Below are positions 44,568-53,456 of a stretch of DNA of 64,000 nucleotides, piece after piece. The DNA comes from JAHEFU01 sp041395205. GTDB taxonomy: Bacteria; 4484-113; JAFGCY01. Every line of letters starts with the position of its first letter. Positions within the stretch are counted from its first letter, which is position 1. The notes under the pieces are model-generated. The model searched no databases. It had not been told where the DNA came from and worked only from the letters and a program-made list of their open reading frames with translations. The position numbers were made by a program, and so were the translations under genes. The stretch is taken from assembly GCA_041395205.1 (NCBI GenBank), contig JAWLAZ010000003.1, forward strand, positions 553,255-617,254. The letters run 5' to 3'.

Positions 44568-46271
44568 TCAGCTGCGCCGCGGGGGATAGAGCTTCAGGAA
44601 GCGGGCCTCGTCCTCGAGTGTTGCCAGCAGGATCACCTCGCTGTCGGCCGGAATCGGCCGCTGTGGCTCGGGGTTCACATGCATGCTGCCCTGCTCCACC
44701 GTTGCCAGCATGATGCAGCCGGTGCGGGCCCGCAGGTCCGCCTCGGCCAGTGTGCGGCCCGCCAGACGCGGCGGCACCGGCAGGCGGATGATGTCCAGGC
44801 CCTCCGCCAGCATCTCGATGTTCCCCCGCTTGAGCAGGTTGAAGATCGTGTTGGCCCCCAGTGAACTATGGCTGAGCACGAAGTCCGCCCCCGCCCGCTG
44901 CAGCGTCGAGAGATTGTGTTCATGCATGCTGCGGCTGATGATCACGAGGTCGCTGCGATAGTTGCGCAGGTAGAGCGTGAGATAGACGTTGATGTCATCG
45001 TCATGCGTTGTCAGGATCACACTGCTGGCATTGTCCAGCCCGGCCTGCTCAAGTACGGCGTGGTCCAGCGCATCGCCGACCACAACATGCCCGTCCTCCC
45101 CGCTGCCACTGCGCAGTGAGCGTTCCACGATGCGGTAGTCCAGGCCCATGCCCTGCAGTGCCCGGGCAGTGCTCTGTCCAACCCGCCCGCCGCCGATGAT
45201 CACCACCGGCCGCTGCTCCGATATATCAATTGGGTACTTCTCGTTGAATTTCGCCAGCTGTTCGGCACTGCCTCCCAGCACCACCAGCCGCCCACCGAGC
45301 ATCTTCATGTCCGGCGTGGCTGTCTGAAACTGCCCACGATGCCAGGTACCCAGTACCGTGACGCCCGTCGCACCGCGCAGGCCTGATTCGAGCAGGCTGC
45401 GCCCGATCAGGTCCGTTCCATCCAGCTTGGCTTCCGCAATCTGCAGACGGTCCACGCCGGCAATCACCCGGGCCCGCTTGTCGCCGACATAGGCGCGGCG
45501 TGCCAGCGCCTGGCCGAGCTGTTCTATCGGCTGCAGCACATGCGTAGCCCCGGCCAGACGCAGGATCTCCGCTGAGGCGCTGTTCTGCGCCACGCTGATC
45601 AGCGGTAGATTGGGGGCGATGTGCCGGATCGCCATCAGGACACTGGCATTCATGGAATCCGCGAGCCCGGTCACCGCAGCGAGCGAGGCTATGCTGATCC
45701 GCGCCTGCTCGTAGGTGGCCGCGTCGTCCAGCTCGCCGACCATCACGTTCAGGTTACGATCCGCCAGTGGCAGGCCGGCCTCATAGTTTGGAGCCAGCAT
45801 CACGTAGCTGTAGTTGTAGCGCTCAAGCTTGCGGGCCAGGGCCAGGGAGAGCGGGTCGGCCCCGGTGATGATCACATGCCCATGCACGCTGCGGTCGAGA
45901 TGCTTCGGGGCCAGGCTTTCATTCTGGGCCTCAACCCAGGCGGCATAGATCGTCTCAATGAAGGTGAACGGCAGGGCCACGAAGATGAACAGGATTCCCG
46001 TCAGCAGCACGCCGATCGTGAACAGGCGGCCAAGTGGTGTGGTGAAAACGATGTCTCCGTAGCCGAGAGTGGTCATCGTCGTCAGCACCCAGTAGAAGGC
46101 ATCGAGGAAGCTGTAGCTGTGACCCTCCTGCTGCATCAGCAGCTGGAACAGGTAACTGAAGAGGATGGAGATCACCGTCAGCAGCAACATCAGCTGAAGC
46201 AGCAGGCGCGCATCAAGCCGGGCGCGCTTGCGGCGCTGGAAGGATGCCAGCAGTGACGGAATGATGTTCAC
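44568..46271 (-). CDS. Two-TM potassium channel with two RCK (TrkA-N/TrkA-C) domains
   Basis: A 567-residue inner-membrane channel subunit. Two membrane helices (about 22-45 and 83-108) flank a pore loop with the K+ selectivity filter TTLGYGD (67-73). After this come two tandem RCK units: VIITGADPLSLALARKLERY (about 133) and VVIIGGGRVGQSTARALQGMG (about 347, with a complete G-x-G-x-x-G nucleotide site), each with a TrkA-C-like part; the last is near 480-567. The two fused RCK domains resemble GsuK-type and BK-type gating rings, which respond to nucleotide or divalent cations. The first RCK lacks a classical G-x-G-x-x-G. The start is GTG at 46271. Confidence 0.88.
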   Translation of the reverse strand: MNIIPSLLASFQRRKRARLDARLLLQLMLLLTVISILFSYLFQLLMQQEGHSYSFLDAFYWVLTTMTTLGYGDIVFTTPLGRLFTIGVLLTGILFIFVALPFTFIETIYAAWVEAQNESLAPKHLDRSVHGHVIITGADPLSLALARKLERYNYSYVMLAPNYEAGLPLADRNLNVMVGELDDAATYEQARISIASLAAVTGLADSMNASVLMAIRHIAPNLPLISVAQNSASAEILRLAGATHVLQPIEQLGQALARRAYVGDKRARVIAGVDRLQIAEAKLDGTDLIGRSLLESGLRGATGVTVLGTWHRGQFQTATPDMKMLGGRLVVLGGSAEQLAKFNEKYPIDISEQRPVVIIGGGRVGQSTARALQGMGLDYRIVERSLRSGSGEDGHVVVGDALDHAVLEQAGLDNASSVILTTHDDDINVYLTLYLRNYRSDLVIISRSMHEHNLSTLQRAGADFVLSHSSLGANTIFNLLKRGNIEMLAEGLDIIRLPVPPRLAGRTLAEADLRARTGCIMLATVEQGSMHVNPEPQRPIPADSEVILLATLEDEARFLKLYPPRRS

Positions 46272-46278
46272 GGCCCCT

Positions 46279-46284
46279 AGTTTA
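46279..46284 (-). promoter_or_regulatory. Possible -10 element of the K+ channel gene
   Basis: On the minus strand TAAACT ends 7 nt before the GTG start at 46271, giving a near-leaderless arrangement. The intervening AGGGG could also act as an SD. Weak match. Confidence 0.25.
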
Positions 46285-46313
46285 TCGGATCGAAGTGCTC
46301 CGCTTTGAGCGGG

Positions 46314-47300
46314 CTAGCGGGAGGCTGACTCCAGCGTGATTGCTTCATGCGCCAGCTGCCGGACCTCATCGAGATCCACAGCAGCCATCATCCGCTCCCG
46401 CAGTTCCGCGGCACCACGAAAGCCGTTCACATAGGCCTTGAAGTGCTTCTTCATCGGTTCGAAGGGCTTGATCTCCCCGAACAGCTCGCAGTAGAGCTCG
46501 GTATGTTCAAGCATGACCTCAATGATCCGCGCAAAGGGCAGTTCAGCGCGCTCCAGTTCAGGGTTGAACAGCCAGGGATCCCCGAAGATCCCACGCCCGA
46601 TCATCACACCGTCGCAGCCAGTTTCCGCAGCGATCTCGCGCGCGTCATGCAGGTTGCGGATATCCCCGTTGCCAAGGATCATCGGCCGCTGCGCAGCATC
46701 AGGCTGAACCTCACGCGCAATCTGGACCGAGCGCTCAATCACATCCCAGCGCGCCGGCACCTTGCTCATTTCATCGCGCGTACGGGCATGGATCGTGATC
46801 GCCGCCGGACCGGCTTGGATCAGGCTGGCCAGCCAGTTCTCGATCTGGTTCTCGTGGTAGCCGATGCGGGTCTTGACGCTGACCGGATGCTCCCCCGCCC
46901 CTTCGCGGGCCGCCAGCACCAGCTCCTGAGCCAGCTTAGGCTGCTTGATCAGGATCGAGCCCGCCCCGTGCTTCTCCACCACCCTGTCCGGGCAGCCCAT
47001 GTTGATGTCAATCCCGTCATAGCCCAGCTCAATGCAGAAGCGGGCGGCCTCGCGCATGTTGTCAGGGTTGCCACCATAGAGCTGTGCCACGATCGGGCGT
47101 TCGATCTCCGTGAACCACAGATCATGCAGCAGGGCATCCCGTCCCCGTGAGCAGAGTCCGTCCGCGGAAATGAACTCGGTCCACATCACATGCGGCTTGC
47201 CATACCTGGCAATCACGCGCCGGAAGGCTGCATCGGTGACACCGACCATCGGTGCCAGCACGAAGCATGGACGCGGCAGCTCTTTCCAGAATCCCTGCAT
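46314..47300 (-). CDS. tRNA-dihydrouridine synthase
   Basis: A 328-residue FMN-dependent Dus enzyme that reduces uridine to dihydrouridine in the tRNA D-loop. It begins with the flavin-binding LAPMVGVTDAAFRR, has NMGCPDRVVEKHGAGS with the proton-donor cysteine, VKTRIGYHENQIENW, ITIHARTRDEM and IGRGIFGDPWLF, and ends with the small helical domain (KKHFKAYVNGFRG). Which Dus subfamily (A, B or C) it belongs to is not clear. It has its own promoter region, shared divergently with the zinc peptidase gene. Confidence 0.93.
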   Translation of the reverse strand: MQGFWKELPRPCFVLAPMVGVTDAAFRRVIARYGKPHVMWTEFISADGLCSRGRDALLHDLWFTEIERPIVAQLYGGNPDNMREAARFCIELGYDGIDINMGCPDRVVEKHGAGSILIKQPKLAQELVLAAREGAGEHPVSVKTRIGYHENQIENWLASLIQAGPAAITIHARTRDEMSKVPARWDVIERSVQIAREVQPDAAQRPMILGNGDIRNLHDAREIAAETGCDGVMIGRGIFGDPWLFNPELERAELPFARIIEVMLEHTELYCELFGEIKPFEPMKKHFKAYVNGFRGAAELRERMMAAVDLDEVRQLAHEAITLESASR

Positions 47301-47333
47301 AGCCTGGTGTCGCGCAGGATTGCGCGGTGCAGA

Positions 47334-47339
47334 TTATAA
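47334..47339 (-). promoter_or_regulatory. -10 element of the Dus gene
   Basis: On the minus strand a perfect TATAAT, predicting a leader of about 27 nt before the ATG at 47300. No good -35 is visible. Confidence 0.45.
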
Positions 47340-47376
47340 CGAATGGGCAGCAGACATCCTGCAGCCGGCCTGCCAA

Positions 47377-47382
47377 TATAAT
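47377..47382 (+). promoter_or_regulatory. -10 element of the zinc peptidase gene
   Basis: A perfect TATAAT on the plus strand, predicting a leader of about 40 nt before the ATG at 47430. It is divergent from the Dus promoter 38 bases away. Confidence 0.45.
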
Positions 47383-47429
47383 CTGTGTACCGGAAGCGAG
47401 CCCCGGCAGATCTGAGTGATGGGTGAAGC

Positions 47430-48302
47430 ATGAAGTGGAAGAACAGACGGCAGAGCAGCAATGTTGAGGACCGGCGCGGCATGTCCGCCGGCCGTGGCGG
47501 AATGGCCATCGGTGGTGGCGGGATCCTGCTGATCATCGTGCTGTACTTCCTCGGCGTGGATGTGCAGCCCCTGCTTGAGCAGGTTGACACCTCGGGAGGG
47601 GGCGGCTATTCCACCCCCGCGGATCAGAACCAGCAGCCTCTCGATCCCCACGAGGAGGAACTGAAGCAGTTCGTTTCCGTCGTGCTCGCGGATACCGAGG
47701 AAGTCTGGGGCACGCTGTTCTCCGAGATGGGCGGAGCTTACCAGCAACCTACGCTTGTGATCTTCAGCGGACAGGTCAGTTCCGCCTGTGGCAATGCCAG
47801 TGCAGCCGTGGGCCCCTTCTACTGCCCCGGCGATTACAAGCTTTACATGGACCTTTCATTCCTGGATGAACTGCAGACCCGCTTCGGTGCCGGTGGAGAT
47901 TTCCCCGGAGCATATGTGATCGCCCATGAGGTCGGCCATCATGTGCAGAATCTGCTTGGCACTTCTGACGAGGTGAGCGCGATGCGCGGCCGCCTCAGTG
48001 AGGCCGACTACAACAAGCTCTCCGTCAGGCTGGAGCTGCAGGCAGACTTCTACGCCGGTGTCTGGGCGCACTACGCGCAGGAGTCACTCGGCGTGCTGGA
48101 GGAAGGCGACATCCAGGAGGCACTGACCGCCGCGCATGCCATCGGTGACGACACCCTGCAGAAGCAGTCACGCGGCTATGTGGTCCCGGACAGCTTCACG
48201 CATGGCACGAGTGAGCAGCGCATGCGCTGGTTCATGAAGGGCTACCAGAGCGGCGATCTGAATCAGGGCGATACCTTCGGCATCAGCGAGGGCAATCTGT
48301 AG
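47430..48302 (+). CDS. YpfJ-type neutral zinc metallopeptidase
   Basis: A 290-residue member of the YpfJ (PF04228) zinc peptidase family: one N-terminal membrane anchor (GILLIIVLYFLGVDV), a linker, and a catalytic domain with HEVGHH (166-171) and the downstream helix LELQADFYAGVWAHY, where the E-L-Q-A-D element gives the third metal ligand. Two cysteines (SSACGNASAAVGPFYCPGD) are typical of the family. Substrates of this family are unknown. It is probably an envelope peptidase with its active site outside the cytoplasm. The ATG at 47430 has only a weak SD. Confidence 0.9.
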   Translation: MKWKNRRQSSNVEDRRGMSAGRGGMAIGGGGILLIIVLYFLGVDVQPLLEQVDTSGGGGYSTPADQNQQPLDPHEEELKQFVSVVLADTEEVWGTLFSEMGGAYQQPTLVIFSGQVSSACGNASAAVGPFYCPGDYKLYMDLSFLDELQTRFGAGGDFPGAYVIAHEVGHHVQNLLGTSDEVSAMRGRLSEADYNKLSVRLELQADFYAGVWAHYAQESLGVLEEGDIQEALTAAHAIGDDTLQKQSRGYVVPDSFTHGTSEQRMRWFMKGYQSGDLNQGDTFGISEGNL

Positions 48303-48378
48303 TCATCACAGCAGGAAGTGAACCCTCCGTTCATATTGCGAGTCTGATCACCAGATTCACTTCAGGGGTGGAGTACGG

Positions 48379-50538
48379 ATGCAAGAGCACCAGCAAACTG
48401 ATCCTGGTAGACCAGGCAGGTTCCTCAAGCCATTGCGCCCAGACGGTTCAATCCTTCTGATAATCGCGTGTTTCCTGGCAGTTCCAGCAGGAGAATCTGA
48501 CCGGGATCTGCAATCGCCTCTCCTGATCCGCCAGGCGCAGGCAGCACAGAGCGGATTGCCCGGGTTGATCTGGAAAGCACAGCTGCCGGAGAATGTCAGT
48601 GGCAATCTGCAGCTGCTAGAGGATTCAACACTCGTGATCTCAGGCTATGGCAGCGGTGCGGTAGCCTATGACTCTTCCGGAAAACTGCTCTATTCATTTG
48701 CCGGCAAGAAGGGAAATGAGAACGAACGATTCTGGGTCAAACATGATGACCAGGGGAATTTCTATCGCCGTTCCGATGCCGGTGACCTGAACCGAACCGG
48801 CGGTAACAGGAAACCGCCGCCAGTCACGATCAGCAGGCACGACAGGTCCGGCAGGGAACTCTGGCAGAAGCAATCCGCTGACTTATCCGGTTTCCGGCTG
48901 ATCGGCATTGACAATAATGGCCTGCTCTTCCATCACAGCAGCCCCTATGTCCCGGCGGCATTCAGCCTACCGGAAACCGACAACGACGGTCGCTATGTCA
49001 ATCAGCTGATCCGCACTGATGCGGATCTGAACATTCTGAGCAAGGCCGAGTTTCGCGGACCGGATCTCACGTACGGACTCAGCTGCGCCGGGGACGGCAA
49101 CATTCTCTGGACTCATGAGGACGTTGCCAGAAAATATGACATGGAAGGCCACCTGCTCTGGGAGCATGTATTCCACGGCTTCCGCCGCGAAGCGGTGGCG
49201 ATGCAGGATAGCAGCATCTATGCGCAGCTCAAGGCTCCGGACCGGCTGGTCAGGCTTGGAAGCGACGGCAACGAGGCCTGGGAATGCCTGCTCAATCCTG
49301 AGCCAGGTGTAGCGGCACCCAATGACTATTACGAATTCGGGCATGTCTTCGGCAGCTATCTGGCCAGGAATTCCGATGGCAATGTTTACTGCGTGACCGC
49401 CTATGGTGAATTGCTGGCCATTGACGACAACGGAACTGTCCTCTGGCGCACGGAGGATTCCGGCGATGGACCTGACGAAGCGGAGGTGGATCTGAGCTTC
49501 ATGGATTACCAGACGCCGCCTGCCGCCTCCAGCAGTGGTCTGGTCGGCGTCATCACCGGCAGCGAGGATGTCAGGGTCCTGGACGCTGAAGGCAGAACCC
49601 TGTTCGTTGATGTGCGCTTTCATTCACCGCAGCAACTGGCCTTTGGCGACGGAAACGGACTGCTCTATATCAAGAGTGCCGGCTGGGTGTATGCCCTCGA
49701 TCCAACTGATCTGAGTGGTGAGCCATCATTCGAGGAACAGACTGAAGCCAGGCAGCAGGAGCTTGCGCGTACGTCGTCGCTTGCTCAGGATTCCGATTCC
49801 GGTACTGACGCAGCGGGTGGCGACATTCTTACGCCTCCCGATCTGGATATGCAACCTGAGCATGAGGAGCCGGGCCTGGCAGACCGCACTGAAGTTGCGG
49901 CAATCATCATCGACGCCCTGGATGCTTTCCATGCTGACAAGGGGCAGTATCCCAGCCATCTTCGCGGGGTGAGAAATCCCGATGATCCGCTCATTTCAGG
50001 AGGCTATCTCAAGGCATATCCAAAGATCTGGCCGCAGATCTCGTATTTCGACCATGACGAATTCCCCAATATGGATGATGAGGGAGTGAAGCGCTGGTAC
50101 TGCGCAGTGGCAACTCCTGGCTACTGCGACGAGACTCTGAATGCTGAGCTTTCCATTCTCGGTGACCGACGCGTACCCATCAGAGTCCCCTGTCTCAGTG
50201 CTCCCAATATGCAGCATGACCTCAGCGCATTCAGCTACTTCGGATATCAGCGCGGGGACTGGATGGGATCTGATGCCGATGAAGCCTGGCTCTGGTTCTA
50301 CGGCAGTAATATCTGGCCGGAAAACAACAATACTATTCCAGATGATCGCAGGGACTACCGGGAGATGGAGTACTACGATCTCTTCTGGAATACCGGTGAT
50401 TATGCCGACCGGGGCCTCGACCTGCTCAATCCCCTGACCGGAGAACTCGAGCCTGACGGCCAGCCGGACGGGATCTGCCTGCTGTACCATCTGAAGAACG
50501 GCAAAGTGGAGGAGGTGCTTCGTGCAGTCGATCTGTAA
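48379..50538 (+). CDS. Fusion of a beta-propeller-like region and a pilin-passenger-like domain
   Basis: A 719-residue exported protein. A hydrophobic N-terminal segment (ILLIIACFLAVPA, residues 25-37) acts as signal or anchor. Residues about 60-445 hold repeated short strands of the PQQ/beta-propeller type (for example GSGAVAYDSSGKLLYSF, YGELLAIDDNGTVLWRT, KSAGWVYALDPTDL). A Ser/Asp/Glu-rich linker (about 445-495) leads to a C-terminal domain like the passenger domain of the pilin array: IIIDALDAFHADKGQYPSHL, YLKAYPKIW, AFSYFGYQRG, and DGQPDGICLLYHLKNGK, which parallels D-G-V-P-D-F-I-I-I-H-L-G-S-G. It has no prepilin cleavage site. ATG at 48379 follows GTGGAG. It overlaps the next gene by 17 bases. 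Possibly a pseudopilin-associated or pilus-associated sensor. Confidence 0.75.
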   Translation: MQEHQQTDPGRPGRFLKPLRPDGSILLIIACFLAVPAGESDRDLQSPLLIRQAQAAQSGLPGLIWKAQLPENVSGNLQLLEDSTLVISGYGSGAVAYDSSGKLLYSFAGKKGNENERFWVKHDDQGNFYRRSDAGDLNRTGGNRKPPPVTISRHDRSGRELWQKQSADLSGFRLIGIDNNGLLFHHSSPYVPAAFSLPETDNDGRYVNQLIRTDADLNILSKAEFRGPDLTYGLSCAGDGNILWTHEDVARKYDMEGHLLWEHVFHGFRREAVAMQDSSIYAQLKAPDRLVRLGSDGNEAWECLLNPEPGVAAPNDYYEFGHVFGSYLARNSDGNVYCVTAYGELLAIDDNGTVLWRTEDSGDGPDEAEVDLSFMDYQTPPAASSSGLVGVITGSEDVRVLDAEGRTLFVDVRFHSPQQLAFGDGNGLLYIKSAGWVYALDPTDLSGEPSFEEQTEARQQELARTSSLAQDSDSGTDAAGGDILTPPDLDMQPEHEEPGLADRTEVAAIIIDALDAFHADKGQYPSHLRGVRNPDDPLISGGYLKAYPKIWPQISYFDHDEFPNMDDEGVKRWYCAVATPGYCDETLNAELSILGDRRVPIRVPCLSAPNMQHDLSAFSYFGYQRGDWMGSDADEAWLWFYGSNIWPENNNTIPDDRRDYREMEYYDLFWNTGDYADRGLDLLNPLTGELEPDGQPDGICLLYHLKNGKVEEVLRAVDL

Positions 50539-52390
50539 ATCAGCAATTCTGCCTACAGGCCTCCTGTGCCTCTGCCTTGCCACTCAGTCCTGCAGGGAAG
50601 CTGTCCCGCCCGAGATCCAGGCGCTGCGACCGCAGGCATTCCCCGTGATTCAGGCATCCATCGGTGGAGATTCAGGCCATGAGCAGCTGCTTTCCGGCTT
50701 CCGGATCTCAGAACACTCACCAGTGTTCATGAGTGATGTGACTGTCAATGTGACAGTTGCGCAACCTGATCCCCTGACTGGCAATTCACTTATTGATACA
50801 GGCCACCGGCTCGAGCTGCTGGCCGGCACACCGCCTGTCGACGTATGCAACCTCAATGATCTGGGCTGGCAGGCGGATGACAAGGCTGCAGACGGCATCT
50901 GGAGCGGCAGGCTTGACTGGCAACGGTTGCCGGTTGAGGATGGACCCCTGTCACTGCGGGTCGAATACACATACAGAGGTCATCTGCTGTCAGAACTGGA
51001 CTGCGGTGAACTGCAGGTCGAACTATCCGGCTGGAACATCAATGCTCCCGGAATCAGTCCGGCCATGGAATCATATGCCGTCTCGGATCAGCTGCTCATC
51101 AGTGCTTCAGTTGAGCATCAGATTGCTCCTGCGAGGCTGTACGCGCGCATCGGCGATCTGCAGGAGCTGGAACTGACGGACAACGGACGGGATGGGGATG
51201 AAATTGCCAACGATGGCATCCACTCCCGGAAGTGGTGGGTCTCACCGGAGCTGCCCTTTGCAGAGGATGTTCCCGTGGAATTCGAGATCCGCTTTGACAA
51301 CGGCACTGTTCTGGCAAATGTCTCTGGCGGAAGCATATCCGTACGGCAACCCGAACAGTACATCACCGAATTCAGCCTGCGGGATGACTCTGCACCCATG
51401 ATCGGATATCCCCTGCAGTTCAATTTGCATCTCAATGATGAATCAGTCCAGACCCGAGTGTTTGTAAGCGTGGAGAGCCGGGCATATCCCGGCAACGCCT
51501 TGAGCGGCACAGTCTGCGATGGTATGGGTATGCTGGATGGCCGCTACCAGTTCACGGGGGACTGGCAGGGTGCAGTGGATCTGAGTCACCTGTTGAACCC
51601 CGGGCAGGAAGGTCTCAACCTGCTGGCTGCCATGGAAGTTGACAACCGCGTCGTCTGCCAGCGCCGGATCATGCTACCCCCGGTCATGGCACCCGAGGTC
51701 GAAATCGTGGAAGCTCATCTGGAACAGGATGCCGTATTGGATGTGGATTCATTGACACTGGTTCGCGCCAGCACGAATCCGGTCCTCAACATGGGCGGAT
51801 TGCGCCTGATGATCAACGGTGTCAACTGTGGCGAACTCAGGGACAATGGCGGAAGATTCGGACACGGAGCTGTGCACTGGAAGGATGAGCAGGAAAATGA
51901 TGGCAACTGGGTCGGCCGCCTGGATCTACGGGCTGGCCTGCCCCTGATTCGGCCGGGTACCCCCCTGCTGGCCAGCATTGAATACTACATCGCAGACCAG
52001 GTATACGACTCCTTTGACCTGGGGGAGATCAAGCTGGAGCTGCCAACCGCCCGGATAACATCCATGAGCTTCGATCCGCCCGTTCCCCTGGAACATGGGA
52101 GGAGGGTGTACGTAAATGTGACATTCAGCGAACCAATGGAGCAGGGCTTTCTGGAAGTGGAAATCCCGGACCATGGCTTGCTGGTCTTCTGGGAAGTCAC
52201 CGGAAAATCAGAAGTCAGGCAGATCATGAGCTGGAAGCCGCTCCCTGGTGCCGGAGTACATGGCCCTCCGATTGCCAGGCTGAAACTGGATCATGACCTG
52301 CCCCTGGTACTCAGTGAATTCACCGGAGAGGAGATCGTGGTGACTGAGCATGTGGCCAGACCCGGCGAGCAGCCTCCGCAGGAACCCTGA
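50522..52390 (+). CDS. Predicted lipoprotein with three Ca-loop-like repeats, function unknown
   Basis: A 622-residue predicted lipoprotein whose signal ends in the lipobox-like T-Q-S-C. It has beta-rich repeats, each with a motif L-x-D-x-G-x-x-x-D-x-x-x-x-D-G-x-W: NDLGWQADDKAADGIWSGRL, TDNGRDGDEIANDGIHSRKW and a third near residues 445-470. Such D-D-G-rich loops occur in surface proteins that bind calcium. The start is a GTG at 50522 with GGAGG about eight bases upstream, 17 bases inside the end of the propeller/pilin-like gene, so the two proteins are probably made together and may form a complex. No enzyme domain seen. Confidence 0.75.
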   Translation: MQSICKSAILPTGLLCLCLATQSCREAVPPEIQALRPQAFPVIQASIGGDSGHEQLLSGFRISEHSPVFMSDVTVNVTVAQPDPLTGNSLIDTGHRLELLAGTPPVDVCNLNDLGWQADDKAADGIWSGRLDWQRLPVEDGPLSLRVEYTYRGHLLSELDCGELQVELSGWNINAPGISPAMESYAVSDQLLISASVEHQIAPARLYARIGDLQELELTDNGRDGDEIANDGIHSRKWWVSPELPFAEDVPVEFEIRFDNGTVLANVSGGSISVRQPEQYITEFSLRDDSAPMIGYPLQFNLHLNDESVQTRVFVSVESRAYPGNALSGTVCDGMGMLDGRYQFTGDWQGAVDLSHLLNPGQEGLNLLAAMEVDNRVVCQRRIMLPPVMAPEVEIVEAHLEQDAVLDVDSLTLVRASTNPVLNMGGLRLMINGVNCGELRDNGGRFGHGAVHWKDEQENDGNWVGRLDLRAGLPLIRPGTPLLASIEYYIADQVYDSFDLGEIKLELPTARITSMSFDPPVPLEHGRRVYVNVTFSEPMEQGFLEVEIPDHGLLVFWEVTGKSEVRQIMSWKPLPGAGVHGPPIARLKLDHDLPLVLSEFTGEEIVVTEHVARPGEQPPQEP

Positions 52391-52397
52391 ACGTAAT

Positions 52398-53372
52398 CTA
52401 CTGCATCGCTGAGCGGATCAGCATGAAGTTGTAGGCGAGGTAGACGCAGATCAGCAGCCCGCCTTCGATGCGATTGACCCGGCCCTTGCCCGGTCCGCGC
52501 CAGGCATAGCCAATCACGAACAGCGAGAGTGTCAGCCCCAGCATCAGCATGATGTCGCGGCTGAAGACCTCCCGCCCAACTTCAAAGGGCCGGATCACGC
52601 CGACCAGCCCGACCACCCCGACGGTGTTGAAGAGGTTGCTGCCGATCACATTGCCAACGGCGATATCGTGTTCGCCGCGCCGGGTGGCGAGAATCGAGGC
52701 CGCCAATTCCGGCAGGGATGTGCCGATGGCCACGATCGTCAGTCCGATCAGCAGGTCGCTGACCCCCAGCCGGGTGGCGATGTCCACAGCGCCCCAGACC
52801 AGCATCCGCGAGCTGACGATCAGCAGCACGAGACCCACAAGCAGCCACAGGATGGACTTCCCGAGGCCCATTCCTCGCTCCTGCAATTCCTGTTGCACTT
52901 CCTCTCCCAGGCTGTCCTTGGCATCGCGCATGCCCTGCCAGTGGCTCCAGGCCACCAGCAGCACGGTCAGCCCCAGCAGGATCTGAGCATCGAGGCGCTG
53001 CAGCTCGCCGTCATGCAGCAGCCAGGCACTGAGCAGGGTCACACCCGTGAGGATCGGCAGCTCCATGCGCAGTACCTTCGAGTTGAAGGCGATCGGATGG
53101 ATGATCGCCGTCAGTCCGAGGATCAGGGCGATGTTCGTGATGTTCGAACCGTAGGCATTGCCGAGTGCCACGGCAGGATTTCCCTGCGAGGCGGAGAGCA
53201 CGGAAACGAATACTTCAGGAGCTGAAGTGCCGAAGCCCACGACCAGCATACCGATCAGCAGCGGCGGCATCCCGAGGAAACGTGCCGTCGAGCTTGCGCC
53301 GGCGATGAAGCGCTCCGCGCTCCAGACCAGCAGGGCCAGACCGGCAATGATTGATAGAATCGGCAGCAGCAT
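52398..53372 (-). CDS. Calcium/sodium antiporter (CaCA superfamily, YrbG-like)
   Basis: A 324-residue membrane antiporter with two inverted repeats of five helices each. The alpha-repeat motifs are GFGTSAPE plus GNAYGSNITN, and IGTSLPEL plus GNVIGSNLFN, which form the ion-binding centre of Na+/Ca2+ exchangers. A charged cytoplasmic loop (GMRDAKDSLGEEVQQELQER) separates the halves. It would extrude Ca2+ (or exchange K+) against Na+ or H+. ATG at 53372. A TAGAAT hexamer lies 15 nt upstream and no SD is evident. It converges with the preceding lipoprotein gene. Confidence 0.92.
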   Translation of the reverse strand: MLLPILSIIAGLALLVWSAERFIAGASSTARFLGMPPLLIGMLVVGFGTSAPEVFVSVLSASQGNPAVALGNAYGSNITNIALILGLTAIIHPIAFNSKVLRMELPILTGVTLLSAWLLHDGELQRLDAQILLGLTVLLVAWSHWQGMRDAKDSLGEEVQQELQERGMGLGKSILWLLVGLVLLIVSSRMLVWGAVDIATRLGVSDLLIGLTIVAIGTSLPELAASILATRRGEHDIAVGNVIGSNLFNTVGVVGLVGVIRPFEVGREVFSRDIMLMLGLTLSLFVIGYAWRGPGKGRVNRIEGGLLICVYLAYNFMLIRSAMQ

Positions 53373-53387
53373 CGTGGCAGGGCTTAC

Positions 53388-53393
53388 ATTCTA
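53388..53393 (-). promoter_or_regulatory. -10 element of the antiporter gene
   Basis: On the minus strand TAGAAT ends 15 nt before the ATG at 53372, predicting a leader of about 8 nt. Confidence 0.35.
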
Positions 53394-53439
53394 TGGCCTG
53401 CTGACCGGCCCCCAGCTCTTCCACCCTCCGGAGGCGCGC

Positions 53440-53445
53440 TAGAAT
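53440..53445 (+). promoter_or_regulatory. -10 element of the bipA gene
   Basis: TAGAAT ends 11 nt before the ATG at 53457. The predicted leader is about 5 nt and contains no SD. Confidence 0.4.
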
Positions 53446-53456
53446 AACGCACCAAA

